The position numbers were made by a program, and so were the translations under genes. DNA of 64,000 nucleotides from JAGWRI01 sp963728785. GTDB taxonomy: Bacteria > Gemmatimonadota > Gemmatimonadetes > Gemmatimonadales > Gemmatimonadaceae. The notes below the pieces were generated by a model. It did not search any database. It was given only the letters and a program-made list of their open reading frames with translations, and was not told where the DNA came from. This document shows positions 16,629-25,450 of the stretch, in pieces. The DNA lies in contig CAVSKV010000003.1 of the NCBI GenBank assembly GCA_963728785.1, positions 1 to 64,000 on the forward strand. The letters are read 5' to 3'. Position 1 is the first letter of the stretch. Each line of letters opens with the position of its first letter.

Positions 16629-18911
16629 ATGCGGATTCGAAGACTTGGCGTGATCGGCGCCGGGACGATGGGGCACAGCATTGCCGCCTTGGCGGCATCG
16701 GCGGGCATCGCCGTGGATCTTCTGGATATCGCGGGACCTGCGGCCGATCCGGATGCGCCTGCGCGCCAGGGTCTTGAGCGCGCGAAGAAAGCCAGGCCGG
16801 CCGCGTTCATGGATCCGGATCGGGCGGCACTCATCCAGACCGGCAACACGACCGACGACCTCGGCGTGCTCGCCGGGTGCGACCTGGTGATCGAAGCGAT
16901 CATCGAACAACTCGAGCCCAAGCGCGCGCTCTACGAGAGGCTGGAGTCGCTGCTGCCCGCGCATGCGATCATCGCGTCGAATACGTCCGGCATCCCGATG
17001 GCGCTGCTCACCGAGGGACGGAGCGACGGATTCAAGCGCCGCTTCCTGGGCATGCACTTCTTCAATCCGCCACGGTATCTCCACCTGTTGGAGGTCATCC
17101 CCACGGCGCACACCGCGCCCGAGACCATCGCCGACGCCCGCCGGTTCAGCGAGCGCGTGCTGGGCAAGGGGATCGTGACGGCTCGCGATGTGCCCGGGTT
17201 CGTGGCCAACCGGCTTGGCGTGTTCGGCATGGTGCTTGCCCTGCGGATGATGGAGGAGTTCGACCTCACGATCGACGAGGTGGACGTGCTTACGGGGCCA
17301 CTCCTCGGCCGCGCCAAGTCGGCGACCTTCCGCACGGCGGACCTGACCGGACTCGACGTCCTGTCGCACGTGGCTGCGGGACTGGCCAAAGCGACGGGTG
17401 AGGACTTCGCGCTGCCGGAGTGGGTGGCCGCGATGGTGAAGAATGGCCAGCTCGGCGAGAAGAGCGGGGCCGGGTTCTACAAGCGGGTGGGCAAGGAGAT
17501 CCACACGCTTAGCTGGAAGACGATGGCGTATGCGCCGTCGAGCAAGCCGGAGACGCCGGCGATCGGGAAGGCGATGCGCCTGCCGCTAGGCGAGCGACTC
17601 AAGGCAGCGGTGGCGCTCGACGGCCCGTACGGGACGTTCGCGCGCGAGTACCTCACGAGGCTGTCGCGCTATGTGATCGCGACGGCGCCCAAGATCGCGT
17701 ACCACTTGCCCGATGTGGACCACGCCATGGAATGGGGATTCGCCTGGGAGGCGGGACCGTTCGCGCAGCTCGACCTGCTTGGCGGCGCGCTTCCCGACGC
17801 GGCCAAGCTGCGTCCGATGGCGGTGACCGAAGGGTACTATGCCGCCGCCGGCGCGCGCGTCATGTCGCTCGACTGGAAGGGCTACGAGCCGGTTCAGGAG
17901 CCTGAGGGGCTGGTGCACACGGCCTCGTTGCGGCGCGTGGGGCATGTCCTGGCCAAGTCGGCCGATGCTACGCTGTGGGACGCCGGTGACGGGGTGGCGC
18001 TACTCGAATTTCACAGCAAGATGAACTCGCTGGGCGAAGGCGTGCTGTCGATGGTCATGAAGTCGCTGGACGTGGTGGCGAGCGGCGACCTGGCCGGTCT
18101 GGTGATCGGCAATGACGATCCGCGCACGTTCACGGCCGGCGCGGACCTGGGGATGGTGGCGGCCATGGCGCAGGCCGGCAACTGGAAGGGCCTCGAGGAA
18201 GCCGTGCAGCTGTTCCAGGGGTGTTCGATGTCCATCCGCTCGGCGCCGTTTCCGGTGGTCGTGGCGCCGTTCGGGCTCACGCTGGGCGGCGGGTGCGAAT
18301 GGTCGCTCCACGCTGATGCGCTGCAGACGCATGCCGAGTTGTACATGGGTCTCGTGGAGGTGGGGGTGGGCCTGCTGCCGGGCGGAGGCGGCACCAAGGA
18401 GTTGTTGTTCCGGTTCTCGCAGGAACTGGCAGCGTACGACGATGCCGACCCGTTCGAAGCCGCCAAGCGGGCGTTCAAGATGATCGCCATGGCGAGCGTG
18501 AGCACGAGCGCACTCGAAGCGCGGCGCCTCGGGTTCCTGCGCGACGGCGACCGGATTTCGATGAATCGTGATTTCCTGCTGTCCGACGCCAAGCGGCTGG
18601 TGCTGGATCTGGCGCCGGGATACGTGGCACCGCCGGCGCGGACGATCGACGTCGTGGGGCGCGACGGGATCGGCAACCTGCACTACGCCGCGTGGGCGAT
18701 GCACGAAGCCGGCCAGGCCAGCGACCATGACGTCCGGATGGCATTAGAGATTGCTACCGTCCTGTGCGGTGGCGATGGGCCGGCGCGCCGGGTGACGGAG
18801 GACGACATCCTCGATCTGGAGCGCGATGCCTTCCTGCGGCTGCTCGGGACCAAGGAAACGCAGGAGCGCATCGCGCACATGCTCAAGACCGGCAAACCGC
18901 TCCGCAACTGA
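16629..18911 (+). CDS. fadN: FadN-like 3-hydroxyacyl-CoA dehydrogenase / enoyl-CoA hydratase fusion
   Basis: The 760-residue bifunctional beta-oxidation enzyme has the dehydrogenase first and the hydratase last, the order of FadN rather than FadB. The N-terminus carries the NAD-binding GVIGAGTMGHSIA; the catalytic His lies in MHFFNPPRYLHLLEV near residue 143, and VPGFVANRLG follows. Two HADH C-terminal domains occupy about 180-440. The crotonase domain (about 455-660) has the oxyanion motif APFGLTLGGGCE and a Glu in VEVGVGLLPGGGG. I chose the ATG at 16629, since the upstream extension covers the inverted repeat. The thiolase gene follows after 12 bp. Confidence 0.93.
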   Translation: MRIRRLGVIGAGTMGHSIAALAASAGIAVDLLDIAGPAADPDAPARQGLERAKKARPAAFMDPDRAALIQTGNTTDDLGVLAGCDLVIEAIIEQLEPKRALYERLESLLPAHAIIASNTSGIPMALLTEGRSDGFKRRFLGMHFFNPPRYLHLLEVIPTAHTAPETIADARRFSERVLGKGIVTARDVPGFVANRLGVFGMVLALRMMEEFDLTIDEVDVLTGPLLGRAKSATFRTADLTGLDVLSHVAAGLAKATGEDFALPEWVAAMVKNGQLGEKSGAGFYKRVGKEIHTLSWKTMAYAPSSKPETPAIGKAMRLPLGERLKAAVALDGPYGTFAREYLTRLSRYVIATAPKIAYHLPDVDHAMEWGFAWEAGPFAQLDLLGGALPDAAKLRPMAVTEGYYAAAGARVMSLDWKGYEPVQEPEGLVHTASLRRVGHVLAKSADATLWDAGDGVALLEFHSKMNSLGEGVLSMVMKSLDVVASGDLAGLVIGNDDPRTFTAGADLGMVAAMAQAGNWKGLEEAVQLFQGCSMSIRSAPFPVVVAPFGLTLGGGCEWSLHADALQTHAELYMGLVEVGVGLLPGGGGTKELLFRFSQELAAYDDADPFEAAKRAFKMIAMASVSTSALEARRLGFLRDGDRISMNRDFLLSDAKRLVLDLAPGYVAPPARTIDVVGRDGIGNLHYAAWAMHEAGQASDHDVRMALEIATVLCGGDGPARRVTEDDILDLERDAFLRLLGTKETQERIAHMLKTGKPLRN

Positions 18912-18923
18912 GAGGAATGACTC

Positions 18924-20096
18924 GTGACTGATGTCGTGATTGTTTCAGCGGTGCGCAGTGCCGTGGGCCGCGGCAAGAAGGATGGCGCGCTGGCCGGCGT
19001 GCATCCCGTGGAGTTGTCGGCGCAGCTGATGCGGGCGGCGGTGAACCGCGTGGGCGTGGACCCGGCCATCGTGGACGACGTGCTATGGGGGTGCGCGATG
19101 CCCGAAGCGGGGCAGGGCCTCAACGTGGCCCGTTTGTCGCTGCTGCGCGCCGGATTTCCCGTGGACGTGCCGGGAGCCACGATCAACCGCTTCTGCTCGT
19201 CAGGATTGCAGACGATCGCGTTCGCCGCGCAGGAAATCCTGAGCGGGATGGCCGACGTCGTGCTGGCCGGAGGCATCGAGATGATGAGCCAGGTACCCAT
19301 GTCGGGCTACCACACGCGGCTCGATCCGGCGGCGGTGGAGAGCTACATCGGCATGGGGTTCACCGCCGAGCGGGTGGCCGAACGGTGGAAGGTGTCGCGC
19401 GAGGAACAGGACGCGTGGGCCCTGGCGAGCCAGCAGAAGGCCGCTCAGGCGCAGGCGTCCGGCGTGTTCGACGCACAGATCCTCCCGGTGCCGGTGACGT
19501 CGGCTACCTGGCACGGAGCCCGAAAAACCGAGACGACGGCGGAGTTCGCGCGCGACGAGACGCCGCGGGCCGAAACGACCGCGGAGGGACTGGCCAAGCT
19601 GCGCCCGGTGTTCAAGGCCAAGGGCACGGTGACGGCAGGCAACGCGAGCCCGTATTCCGATGGTGCGGCTGCCGTGCTGGTGATGAGTGCCGACCGCGCC
19701 AAGGCGCTGGCGCTCACGCCCCTGGCGCGGTTCGTGAATTACGCGGTGGCCGGCGTGGATCCCGACGTGATGGGGATCGGACCGCTGAAGGCCGTGCCCA
19801 AGGTGCTCAAGCGCGCCGGTCTCGCGCTTGGCGACGTGAAGCTCATCGAGTTCAACGAAGCGTTTGCGTCGCAGGTCGTGGCCGTGGTGCGCGAACTGGG
19901 AATGGATCCAGCGCGCGTGAATGTGAACGGCGGCGCGATCGCGCTCGGCCACCCGCTGGGAGCCACGGGGGCCAAGCTCACGACGCAGCTCATCTACGAG
20001 CTGCGGTCGCGCGGCGGCGGGCTCGGCATGGTGACGATGTGTATCGGCGGCGGCATGGGCGCCGCGGGATTGATCGAAGTGGCCGGCGCCGGCTGA
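18924..20096 (+). CDS. fadA: Acetyl-CoA acyltransferase (thiolase)
   Basis: The 390-residue thiolase completes beta-oxidation with the upstream FadN-like protein by cleaving 3-ketoacyl-CoA. Catalytic residues are all visible: the nucleophilic Cys in INRFCSSGLQ near residue 91, NEAFA, the His in GGAIALGHPLGATG near 345 and the second Cys in MCIGGGMGAAG near 374. The start is GTG with a GAGG site just upstream. Twelve bases separate it from fadN, so the pair is one operon; an unknown helical protein gene lies 59 bp downstream on the same strand. Confidence 0.95.
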   Translation: MTDVVIVSAVRSAVGRGKKDGALAGVHPVELSAQLMRAAVNRVGVDPAIVDDVLWGCAMPEAGQGLNVARLSLLRAGFPVDVPGATINRFCSSGLQTIAFAAQEILSGMADVVLAGGIEMMSQVPMSGYHTRLDPAAVESYIGMGFTAERVAERWKVSREEQDAWALASQQKAAQAQASGVFDAQILPVPVTSATWHGARKTETTAEFARDETPRAETTAEGLAKLRPVFKAKGTVTAGNASPYSDGAAAVLVMSADRAKALALTPLARFVNYAVAGVDPDVMGIGPLKAVPKVLKRAGLALGDVKLIEFNEAFASQVVAVVRELGMDPARVNVNGGAIALGHPLGATGAKLTTQLIYELRSRGGGLGMVTMCIGGGMGAAGLIEVAGAG

Positions 20097-20155
20097 GCGG
20101 TGCCGGCACGCGGCGGGGCTTCCCCCTCTCCCTAACTTCCGGGGGAGGAGGAACG

Positions 20156-20620
20156 ATGGACATGAACGATGACCGGGCCGGTCTCGCGGCCGGCGACCTG
20201 ACAACCAAGACGCTGAAATCGGCACGGCAGGGATTGTTGCGTGTCCACCGCCTGTTGCTCGAAGTGGAGCGCGTGGAGCTGGAGCGGTCGCGTGGGCGGC
20301 TGACGGCGAACGAGTACTTGCATGCTGTCCTCAACGACCCCGAGTTCGCCTGGCTGCGGCCGGCATCGCAGCTCATCGTGCAGATCGACGAGGCGCTGGA
20401 CGACGCGGCCCGCGACGAGGGGCCGGTGGCGGGCGACGTGACGGCATCGCTCCTGGCCCGGATGCGCGGCCTGCTTACGCCCGTTCCTCCGACGACGGCA
20501 TTCGCCGCCCGGTATCTCCAGATGTTGCAGCGGCACCCGGACGTGGTGTTCGCGCACCGCGATGTGATGGCGGGGCTGCCCAAGGGATTCCTCGGACCGG
20601 CGCCGGCGGAACTACAGTGA
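20156..20620 (+). CDS. Helical hypothetical protein, 154 aa, downstream of the thiolase
   Basis: I do not recognise the family. The ATG at 20156 follows a very strong GGAGGAGG site, which decides the start. The protein is soluble, acidic and probably all-helical, with a long amphipathic helix at about residues 20-45 (LLRVHRLLLEVERVELERSR) and a C-terminal segment rich in aromatic and Arg residues (ARYLQMLQRHPDVVFAHRD). It has no Cys, signal peptide or membrane segment. Its place after fadN-fadA may reflect co-transcription, but nothing in the sequence ties it to fatty-acid metabolism. Confidence 0.7.
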   Translation: MDMNDDRAGLAAGDLTTKTLKSARQGLLRVHRLLLEVERVELERSRGRLTANEYLHAVLNDPEFAWLRPASQLIVQIDEALDDAARDEGPVAGDVTASLLARMRGLLTPVPPTTAFAARYLQMLQRHPDVVFAHRDVMAGLPKGFLGPAPAELQ

Positions 20621-20670
20621 GACGGTCGGAGAGTCTGGCAGTCGGACAGCCAACTGCGTGACGTAGTTTG

Positions 20671-20702
20671 CTGCCCGACTGCCCGACTGCCCGACTGCCC
20701 GA
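20671..20702. repeat. Four tandem CTGCCCGA octamers in a convergent intergenic gap
   Basis: Four exact copies of CTGCCCGA run head to tail and end at the stop codon of the M20 peptidase. A partly complementary arm (GGCAGTCGGACAGC, about 20637-20650) lies upstream, so the 87-bp gap between two convergent genes can fold back on itself. The same sequence family recurs near 47.7 kb. Confidence 0.85.
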
Positions 20703-20707
20703 CTGTC

Positions 20708-22078
20708 TTACTGTCCTGGCTTCTGGAGCAGTCTGTACATCATCACCGCCGCCCGTTCCGTCTGCATCGTCAGCGAATTCAGATCGACCTGCTCGCGCGG
20801 AGTGTGAGCGCCCTGGCCGAACGTGCCGAGCCCGTCGATGCCAGCGATGTAGGGAGCCACAAAGGACACGTCCCCAGCGCCGCGGGTACCGGGATCCTGG
20901 GCCTCCACGGGGCCGTAGCCCAGCGCGCGGCTGGTCGAGTCATACAGGGCGATCAGCTGCTCGCCTCCCGTCGTGAGCGGCATGGCCGGGTAAGCGTCCT
21001 CGAACGTGATCTCCGCCGACGTTCCGGGAAGGTGCGCTCCCACGATCTCGCGCATGCGCTGGCGGGTGCTGTCCTTCTGTTCCTCCGTGATGAACCGGAG
21101 GTCGCCGGGCACGACGGCGGTGGGCGCGACGATATTGGTCTTGCCGGCCACTGTTCCCGAGAGGCTCGCCGTGTCGTATGTAACGGTGGTGCCGCCGAGG
21201 ATGACAGCCGGGTTGAAGGTCAGGTCCCTGGGACCGACCAACTCGCGCCGGAAGCCGTCGAGGATGCGAGCGGCCTCGTAGATCGCGCCGTAGCCGACGC
21301 CTGGGCCGAACACGGCGCCCGAATGCGCCTGCCGGCCGGACACGGTGAGCAGCCACGAACTGCTGCCGCGGCGCGATACGGAAGCAAGGGCTTGGGCGCC
21401 GCCCTCGAACGCCAAGGCCACGTCGCTCTGCTGGGCAGCCTCGCGGAGATCGCGCCGCGACACGGCGAGCGGAAGCCCTGGGGATTCCTCGTCGCCGGTG
21501 AAGACGACGACGATGTTGGCGTCCCGCAGCGCGCCGATGTCGCGTAGCGCCTTGAGCGCGTAGACGGCGATCACATCCCCGCCTTTCATGTCGCTGGAAC
21601 CCGCGCCCCGGGCAACCGTGTCCTCACGGACGAACTCCTGTCCCTCGCCCTCGAACACGGTGTCGAGGTGGCCGATGAGCAAGATGCGCTTGCCACCGGG
21701 CTGGCCCCTGTGCACGGCGATTAGATGGCCGGCCCGGTTCATCGACTCGGGCATCGCCGACCAGCGGGTCTGGAAGCCGAGTGAGTCGAGCGCAGCGGCG
21801 AATCGCGCGCCGACCTCGCGCACGCCGGCGACGTTCATGGTGCCGCTGTTGATGTTGACGGCGAGGGCGAGCATCGCGATCTGGTCTTCGTGATGGTGGC
21901 GCACGAACTCGCGGATCTTCCGCTCGTTCGGCGCCAGCTGGGCGCCCAGCGGAACGGCGCCGCGGGCGAATGTCGCGGCGACAACCAGCGCGAGGCCGGC
22001 GGCCCGGAAGCCGCCGGAAGCGCGCGCGGCGCGCGAACTCCGGAAAGCACCGTCAGGCGCAGGCGACGGCACCCTCAT
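20708..22078 (-). CDS. Exported M20-family metallopeptidase (glutamate carboxypeptidase-like)
   Basis: The 456-residue enzyme has an N-terminal hydrophobic signal or anchor (about residues 26-45, GFRAAGLALVVAATFARGAV) and the M20 motifs: IGHLDTVFEG (first metal ligand), GSSDMKGGDV (bridging Asp), the catalytic Glu pair in TGDEESPG, AFEGG and the last His in FGQGAHTPREQVDL. A dimerisation domain sits in the middle. M20 glutamate carboxypeptidases remove C-terminal Glu or process acyl-amino acids. The ATG at 22078 overlaps the stop of the DNA glycosylase gene (ATGA), so it is the third gene of a coupled operon. Its stop abuts the octamer repeat. Confidence 0.88.
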   Translation of the reverse strand: MRVPSPAPDGAFRSSRAARASGGFRAAGLALVVAATFARGAVPLGAQLAPNERKIREFVRHHHEDQIAMLALAVNINSGTMNVAGVREVGARFAAALDSLGFQTRWSAMPESMNRAGHLIAVHRGQPGGKRILLIGHLDTVFEGEGQEFVREDTVARGAGSSDMKGGDVIAVYALKALRDIGALRDANIVVVFTGDEESPGLPLAVSRRDLREAAQQSDVALAFEGGAQALASVSRRGSSSWLLTVSGRQAHSGAVFGPGVGYGAIYEAARILDGFRRELVGPRDLTFNPAVILGGTTVTYDTASLSGTVAGKTNIVAPTAVVPGDLRFITEEQKDSTRQRMREIVGAHLPGTSAEITFEDAYPAMPLTTGGEQLIALYDSTSRALGYGPVEAQDPGTRGAGDVSFVAPYIAGIDGLGTFGQGAHTPREQVDLNSLTMQTERAAVMMYRLLQKPGQ

Positions 22079-22689
22079 TCGAGCGACCGCCAGAGGAACC
22101 AGCAGGCGATGGAGCTGTAGGGACTCCACGCGGCGCCGATGCGCCGCACGTCGTCAGGCGCGGCGCGGCGCCGCAGGCCGTACGCCCGATGGACGGCGTT
22201 CTGAATGCCGAGGTCGAGTTCCGGGAGCACGTCCGCGCGCCCCAGCCGAAACATCAGGAACATCTGCGCCGTCCACCGGCCGACGCCCTTCACCTGCACG
22301 AGATGCGCGATGATTGCGTCATCGCTCATTCGCCCCACACGGTGGAGGGGCACGGCGCCTGTACTCACCTTGTGAGCGAGATCGCGCAGGTAGCTGATCT
22401 TCTGGCGCGACAGTCCGGCGCCGCGCAGCGCGTCGTCGGACAACGCCAGCAGGTGCTCGGGGTCGACGTGCCGCCGGGGGAAGAGCGCCACGATGCGCCC
22501 GTGGATGGTGCCCGCCGCCTTGCCCGACAGCTGCTGATACACGATGGATCGCACGAGATCGTGGAAGTGCGAACGCCCCAGGCGCATTTGGGGCCGGTAG
22601 GGCCCCACCCGGTGCATCACGCCGGCCATCACCGGATCGACGCGCCGCAGGTGGGCGAGCGCAGCGCGGGGCGACGGTGCGCCGGTCAC
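22075..22689 (-). CDS. DNA-3-methyladenine glycosylase II (AlkA-like)
   Basis: The 204-residue base-excision repair enzyme removes alkylated purines. It has the AlkA-type helix-hairpin-helix VKGVGRWTAQMFLMF and the catalytic Asp in LPELDLGIQNAV near residue 159; the earlier SIVYQQLSGKAAGTI block is also typical. It lacks the N-terminal Ada or TBP-like domain of E. coli AlkA, as many bacterial homologues do. The start is GTG, overlapping the aminotransferase stop, while its own stop overlaps the M20 peptidase start. It sits between two metabolic genes with no DNA-repair partner. Confidence 0.92.
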   Translation of the reverse strand: MTGAPSPRAALAHLRRVDPVMAGVMHRVGPYRPQMRLGRSHFHDLVRSIVYQQLSGKAAGTIHGRIVALFPRRHVDPEHLLALSDDALRGAGLSRQKISYLRDLAHKVSTGAVPLHRVGRMSDDAIIAHLVQVKGVGRWTAQMFLMFRLGRADVLPELDLGIQNAVHRAYGLRRRAAPDDVRRIGAAWSPYSSIACWFLWRSLE

Positions 22690-24038
22690 GAAACGCGCCG
22701 CAACGCCTGGGCCACCGCGTCCACGATCTCATCGATCTGTTCGGTGGTCACGATGAGCGGCGGCGAGAGCGCGATGTTGTCACCAGCGACGCGCACGAGC
22801 ACGCCATGCTCGAGGCAGTCGAGAAACGCATCGAACGCCCGCCCACCCGGCTGCCCGTTGCGCGGCCGGAGCTCCACGGCTCCGACGAGGCCGATATTGC
22901 GCACGTCGATCACGTGCGGTACGACGTCGAGCCGGTGGACGGCGTCGGCCCAGTAGGGAGCGAGTTCGGCCGCACGGGCGAACAACCCTTCGTGCTCGTA
23001 CAGATCGAGTGTGGCGAGTCCGGCAGCGCAGGCCAGCGGGTGCCCGGAGTACGTATAGCCGTGAAAGAGCTCGACGCCCTCCGGGGCGGCGCCCACCACG
23101 GCGTCGTGGATGCGCGTGCGCACCGCCACGGCGCCCATCGGCACGGCGGCATTTGTGATGCCTTTGGCCATGGTGATCATGTCCGGCGTCACGCAGAAGT
23201 GCTGCGCGCCGAACGCGGCGCCGAGCCGGCCGAACCCCGTGATCACTTCGTCGAAAATGAGCAGGATGCCGTGCTGATCGCAGAGATCGCGGAGCCGCTC
23301 CAGGTACCCCTTGGGTGGGACCAGCACGCCGGTGGAACCGGCCATCGGCTCGACGATAACGGCGGCGATGGCGCGCGGGCCGTGCGACGCAACGAGCGTT
23401 TCGAGAGCGTCCGCCAGGTGTGCACCCCAGGCCGGCTGCCCGCGGCTGAACGCGTTGTGCGCCAGGTCGTGGGTGTCGGGAAGGTGATCGACCCGGGGCA
23501 GCAGCTGGCCTTCGAACTGACGGCGGTTGGCGGCGATGCCTCCCACTGACATGCCGCCGAACCCCACCCCGTGGTAGCCCCGCTGCCGTCCCACGAACCA
23601 CACGCGTTCGGGCTCACCGCGCGCTTTCCAGTAGGCGAGCGCGATCTTGAGCGCCGTGTCGACGGCTTCAGAGCCCGAATTCGTGAAGAACACGCGGTTC
23701 AGATCGTCGGGGGTGAGGGCGGCTACGCGGCGGGCGAGTTCAAACGCCAGCGGGTGGCCCATCTGGAATCCCGGCGCGTAGTCGAGCGTGGCGGCCTGCT
23801 CGGCGATGGCGCGCACGATGGGCTCGCGGGTGTGGCCGGCGTTCACGCACCACAGGCCGGCCGTGCCGTCGAGCACTCGGTGTCCGTCGGCCGCTACGTA
23901 GTGCATGTCGCTGGCCGAGACGAGGAGGCGTGGCGATCGCTTGAAAGCGCGATTGGCGGTGAACGGCATCCACTGCTCGTCCAGCGACGGGGAAGCGCCT
24001 GTGGTGGTCGGATCGTGAGATTGCGGGCGAATCGTCAT
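22686..24038 (-). CDS. Class III PLP aminotransferase (omega-amino acid:pyruvate type)
   Basis: The 450-residue enzyme transfers an amino group from an omega-amino acid or amine to pyruvate. Fold-type I markers are present: NSGSEAVDTALKIA (phosphate binding), LLIFDEVITGFGRLG (the Asp that holds the PLP nitrogen) and the Schiff-base Lys in ITMAKGITNAAVP near residue 291. The N-terminal block WMPFTANRAFK is typical of beta-alanine:pyruvate transaminases. The ATG at 24038 is preferred over an upstream frame start that lies in the promoter region. It heads a three-gene overlapping operon. Confidence 0.92.
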   Translation of the reverse strand: MTIRPQSHDPTTTGASPSLDEQWMPFTANRAFKRSPRLLVSASDMHYVAADGHRVLDGTAGLWCVNAGHTREPIVRAIAEQAATLDYAPGFQMGHPLAFELARRVAALTPDDLNRVFFTNSGSEAVDTALKIALAYWKARGEPERVWFVGRQRGYHGVGFGGMSVGGIAANRRQFEGQLLPRVDHLPDTHDLAHNAFSRGQPAWGAHLADALETLVASHGPRAIAAVIVEPMAGSTGVLVPPKGYLERLRDLCDQHGILLIFDEVITGFGRLGAAFGAQHFCVTPDMITMAKGITNAAVPMGAVAVRTRIHDAVVGAAPEGVELFHGYTYSGHPLACAAGLATLDLYEHEGLFARAAELAPYWADAVHRLDVVPHVIDVRNIGLVGAVELRPRNGQPGGRAFDAFLDCLEHGVLVRVAGDNIALSPPLIVTTEQIDEIVDAVAQALRRVS

Positions 24039-24128
24039 CGAGGCGATTGGGGCGATGTACGGAACCGAACCCTCTGGACGGAGCCACCGCCGGAGAGTAC
24101 TACTCAACCAGGTCACTCACCAACGAAT

Positions 24129-24350
24129 ATGAGCCGCGGACCATCGAAGGGCGAGCGCGACCAGGACGAGGTCGCGCTGCGCGAGCAGCTGGAGAAGATC
24201 CAGCGCGAGAAGCGGCCCGCCGTGCGGTGGAAGCTGTCGCGCCACACCGCTGAGCGGGCGCTGATGGCGATTTCGGAGACAGCACTTCGGGCGCCGTACC
24301 GCCGCTCGGCCAAGAGCCGGCGGCGCAAGCGGACCAAGCGGCTTCTGTAG
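24129..24350 (+). CDS. Small very basic protein, 73 aa (hypothetical)
   Basis: The frame encodes a charged helical N-terminal half (EVALREQLEKIQREKRPAV) and an Arg/Lys-rich C-terminus ending KSRRRKRTKRLL. There is no Cys or membrane segment; nucleic-acid or ribosome binding would suit the charge, but no known family is recognised. The ribosome-binding site is weak, and the frame opposite is also open, so it could be a chance ORF. It fills the gap between two minus-strand genes and is transcribed divergently from the aminotransferase operon. Confidence 0.45.
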   Translation: MSRGPSKGERDQDEVALREQLEKIQREKRPAVRWKLSRHTAERALMAISETALRAPYRRSAKSRRRKRTKRLL

Positions 24351-24365
24351 CTGCTGCGGGGCGCG

Positions 24366-24704
24366 CTACTGGTCGACCGTCACCGTGAGGGCGCCATTGG
24401 CGCCGGCTACGGAGGCGGAGATCTGGGCATGGCCCGCCGCCAGCCCCTCGACCAACCCGTTGACGTCCACAGTTGCGATCGACGGAGCGGCCGACGTCCA
24501 CGCTACGGTCAGCCCGGCTACCGCCTGTCCGTGCGAGTCGTACGCGGTGGCAGTGAGTTGGACCGTCTGGCCCACCGCGAGCGTGGGATTAGCCGGTCCC
24601 ACCGCCACCGACTTCACTTCCGGCGTCGCAGGCTGGCTGGGACTACTCCGGTAGCTGCACGCGGCCGCACCAAGTGCGAGGGCGAAGAGCAACGGACGGT
24701 TCAT
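24366..24704 (-). CDS. Lipoprotein with one Big-2 (bacterial Ig-like) domain
   Basis: The 112-residue product has a lipoprotein signal (MNRPLLFALALGAAAC, Cys16 after AA) and a single Ig-like fold of the Big_2 type (residues about 28-112), recognised by the LAVGQTVQLTATAYDSHGQ and VTWTS-like (VAWTSAAPSIATVDVNG) pattern ending in ISASVAGANG. Such domains are found in surface adhesins and in many exported proteins of environmental bacteria. It stands alone; ligand unknown. The ATG at 24704 gives the proper signal peptide. Confidence 0.8.
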   Translation of the reverse strand: MNRPLLFALALGAAACSYRSSPSQPATPEVKSVAVGPANPTLAVGQTVQLTATAYDSHGQAVAGLTVAWTSAAPSIATVDVNGLVEGLAAGHAQISASVAGANGALTVTVDQ

Positions 24705-24749
24705 GCACGAAATGTTGGATATTCAGGCCGCGAGCGGAAGTGCCGGGCC

Positions 24750-25340
24750 TCACGCCGCCCGGGCGGTGGCCTGGACCGCCCGGTGCTCGTGCTGCCGGCG
24801 GATCCCCCAGCGGAGACGGTAGAGCGAGAGGGCGAGGACGAGCAGCGCGCAGACTTCGACCAGCACCTTCTCCCCGTCCAGGTAGTCGATCGGCAGGTCC
24901 TTGAGCGTGGGGTCGGTGAGGATTCCGTGCACGTAGAACAGCGCGGCGGTGGCGTAGGTGAGGAAGTGGAGCAGCTTCCACCGTCGCCGTCCGATCTCCA
25001 CCCGGTAGTGGGAACTGACGACCACCAGGCAGAGGACGTAGAGTGATGCGGCGCCGATGCTGTTGATCCACGGCTGCTTGGGGCCGTTCACCGGATAGAC
25101 CAGATCGATGAGCCGGAACGCCGGTGTCTTCACGGCCACGAGCAGCAGGGCATGGAGCACCACCAGCGCCAGAGCGACGTACGCGTTCCAGTTATGCAGC
25201 TTGAAGTAATTGAACCGCCGATGCGGCCAGTGGGTCCACGGGTTGTAGTGCATGGAGAGCAGCAACCCGAGCAGCAGGTTCGTGGTGAGCAGGCACAGCG
25301 CCACGAGGGCGACGTCGCTCGACAGATCGAGTGGTGTCAC
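24750..25340 (-). CDS. Ferric-reductase-like haem membrane protein (MsrQ/YedZ-like)
   Basis: The 196-residue protein has about five or six membrane helices and the His pattern of the ferric-reductase/MsrQ superfamily: FKLHNWNAYVALALVVLHALL and, two helices later, KLLHFLTYATAALFYVHGIL, which would hold b-type haem. MsrQ passes quinol electrons to the periplasmic methionine sulfoxide reductase MsrP; no msrP gene lies nearby, so the partner is unknown. No ATG fits the family start; I chose the GTG at 25340, which keeps the first helix and drops a long spurious extension. Confidence 0.7.
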   Translation of the reverse strand: MTPLDLSSDVALVALCLLTTNLLLGLLLSMHYNPWTHWPHRRFNYFKLHNWNAYVALALVVLHALLLVAVKTPAFRLIDLVYPVNGPKQPWINSIGAASLYVLCLVVVSSHYRVEIGRRRWKLLHFLTYATAALFYVHGILTDPTLKDLPIDYLDGEKVLVEVCALLVLALSLYRLRWGIRRQHEHRAVQATARAA

Positions 25341-25450
25341 GGCAGAGAGCGGGTGACGGCAAGTGGCGGATGAGGAACGGTGGTGGGGCAGGGGACAGGG
25401 AACGGCCCCCATTGCTGAACGCGCGAGCGCCCCCGACCGCTGGCGGCCAG

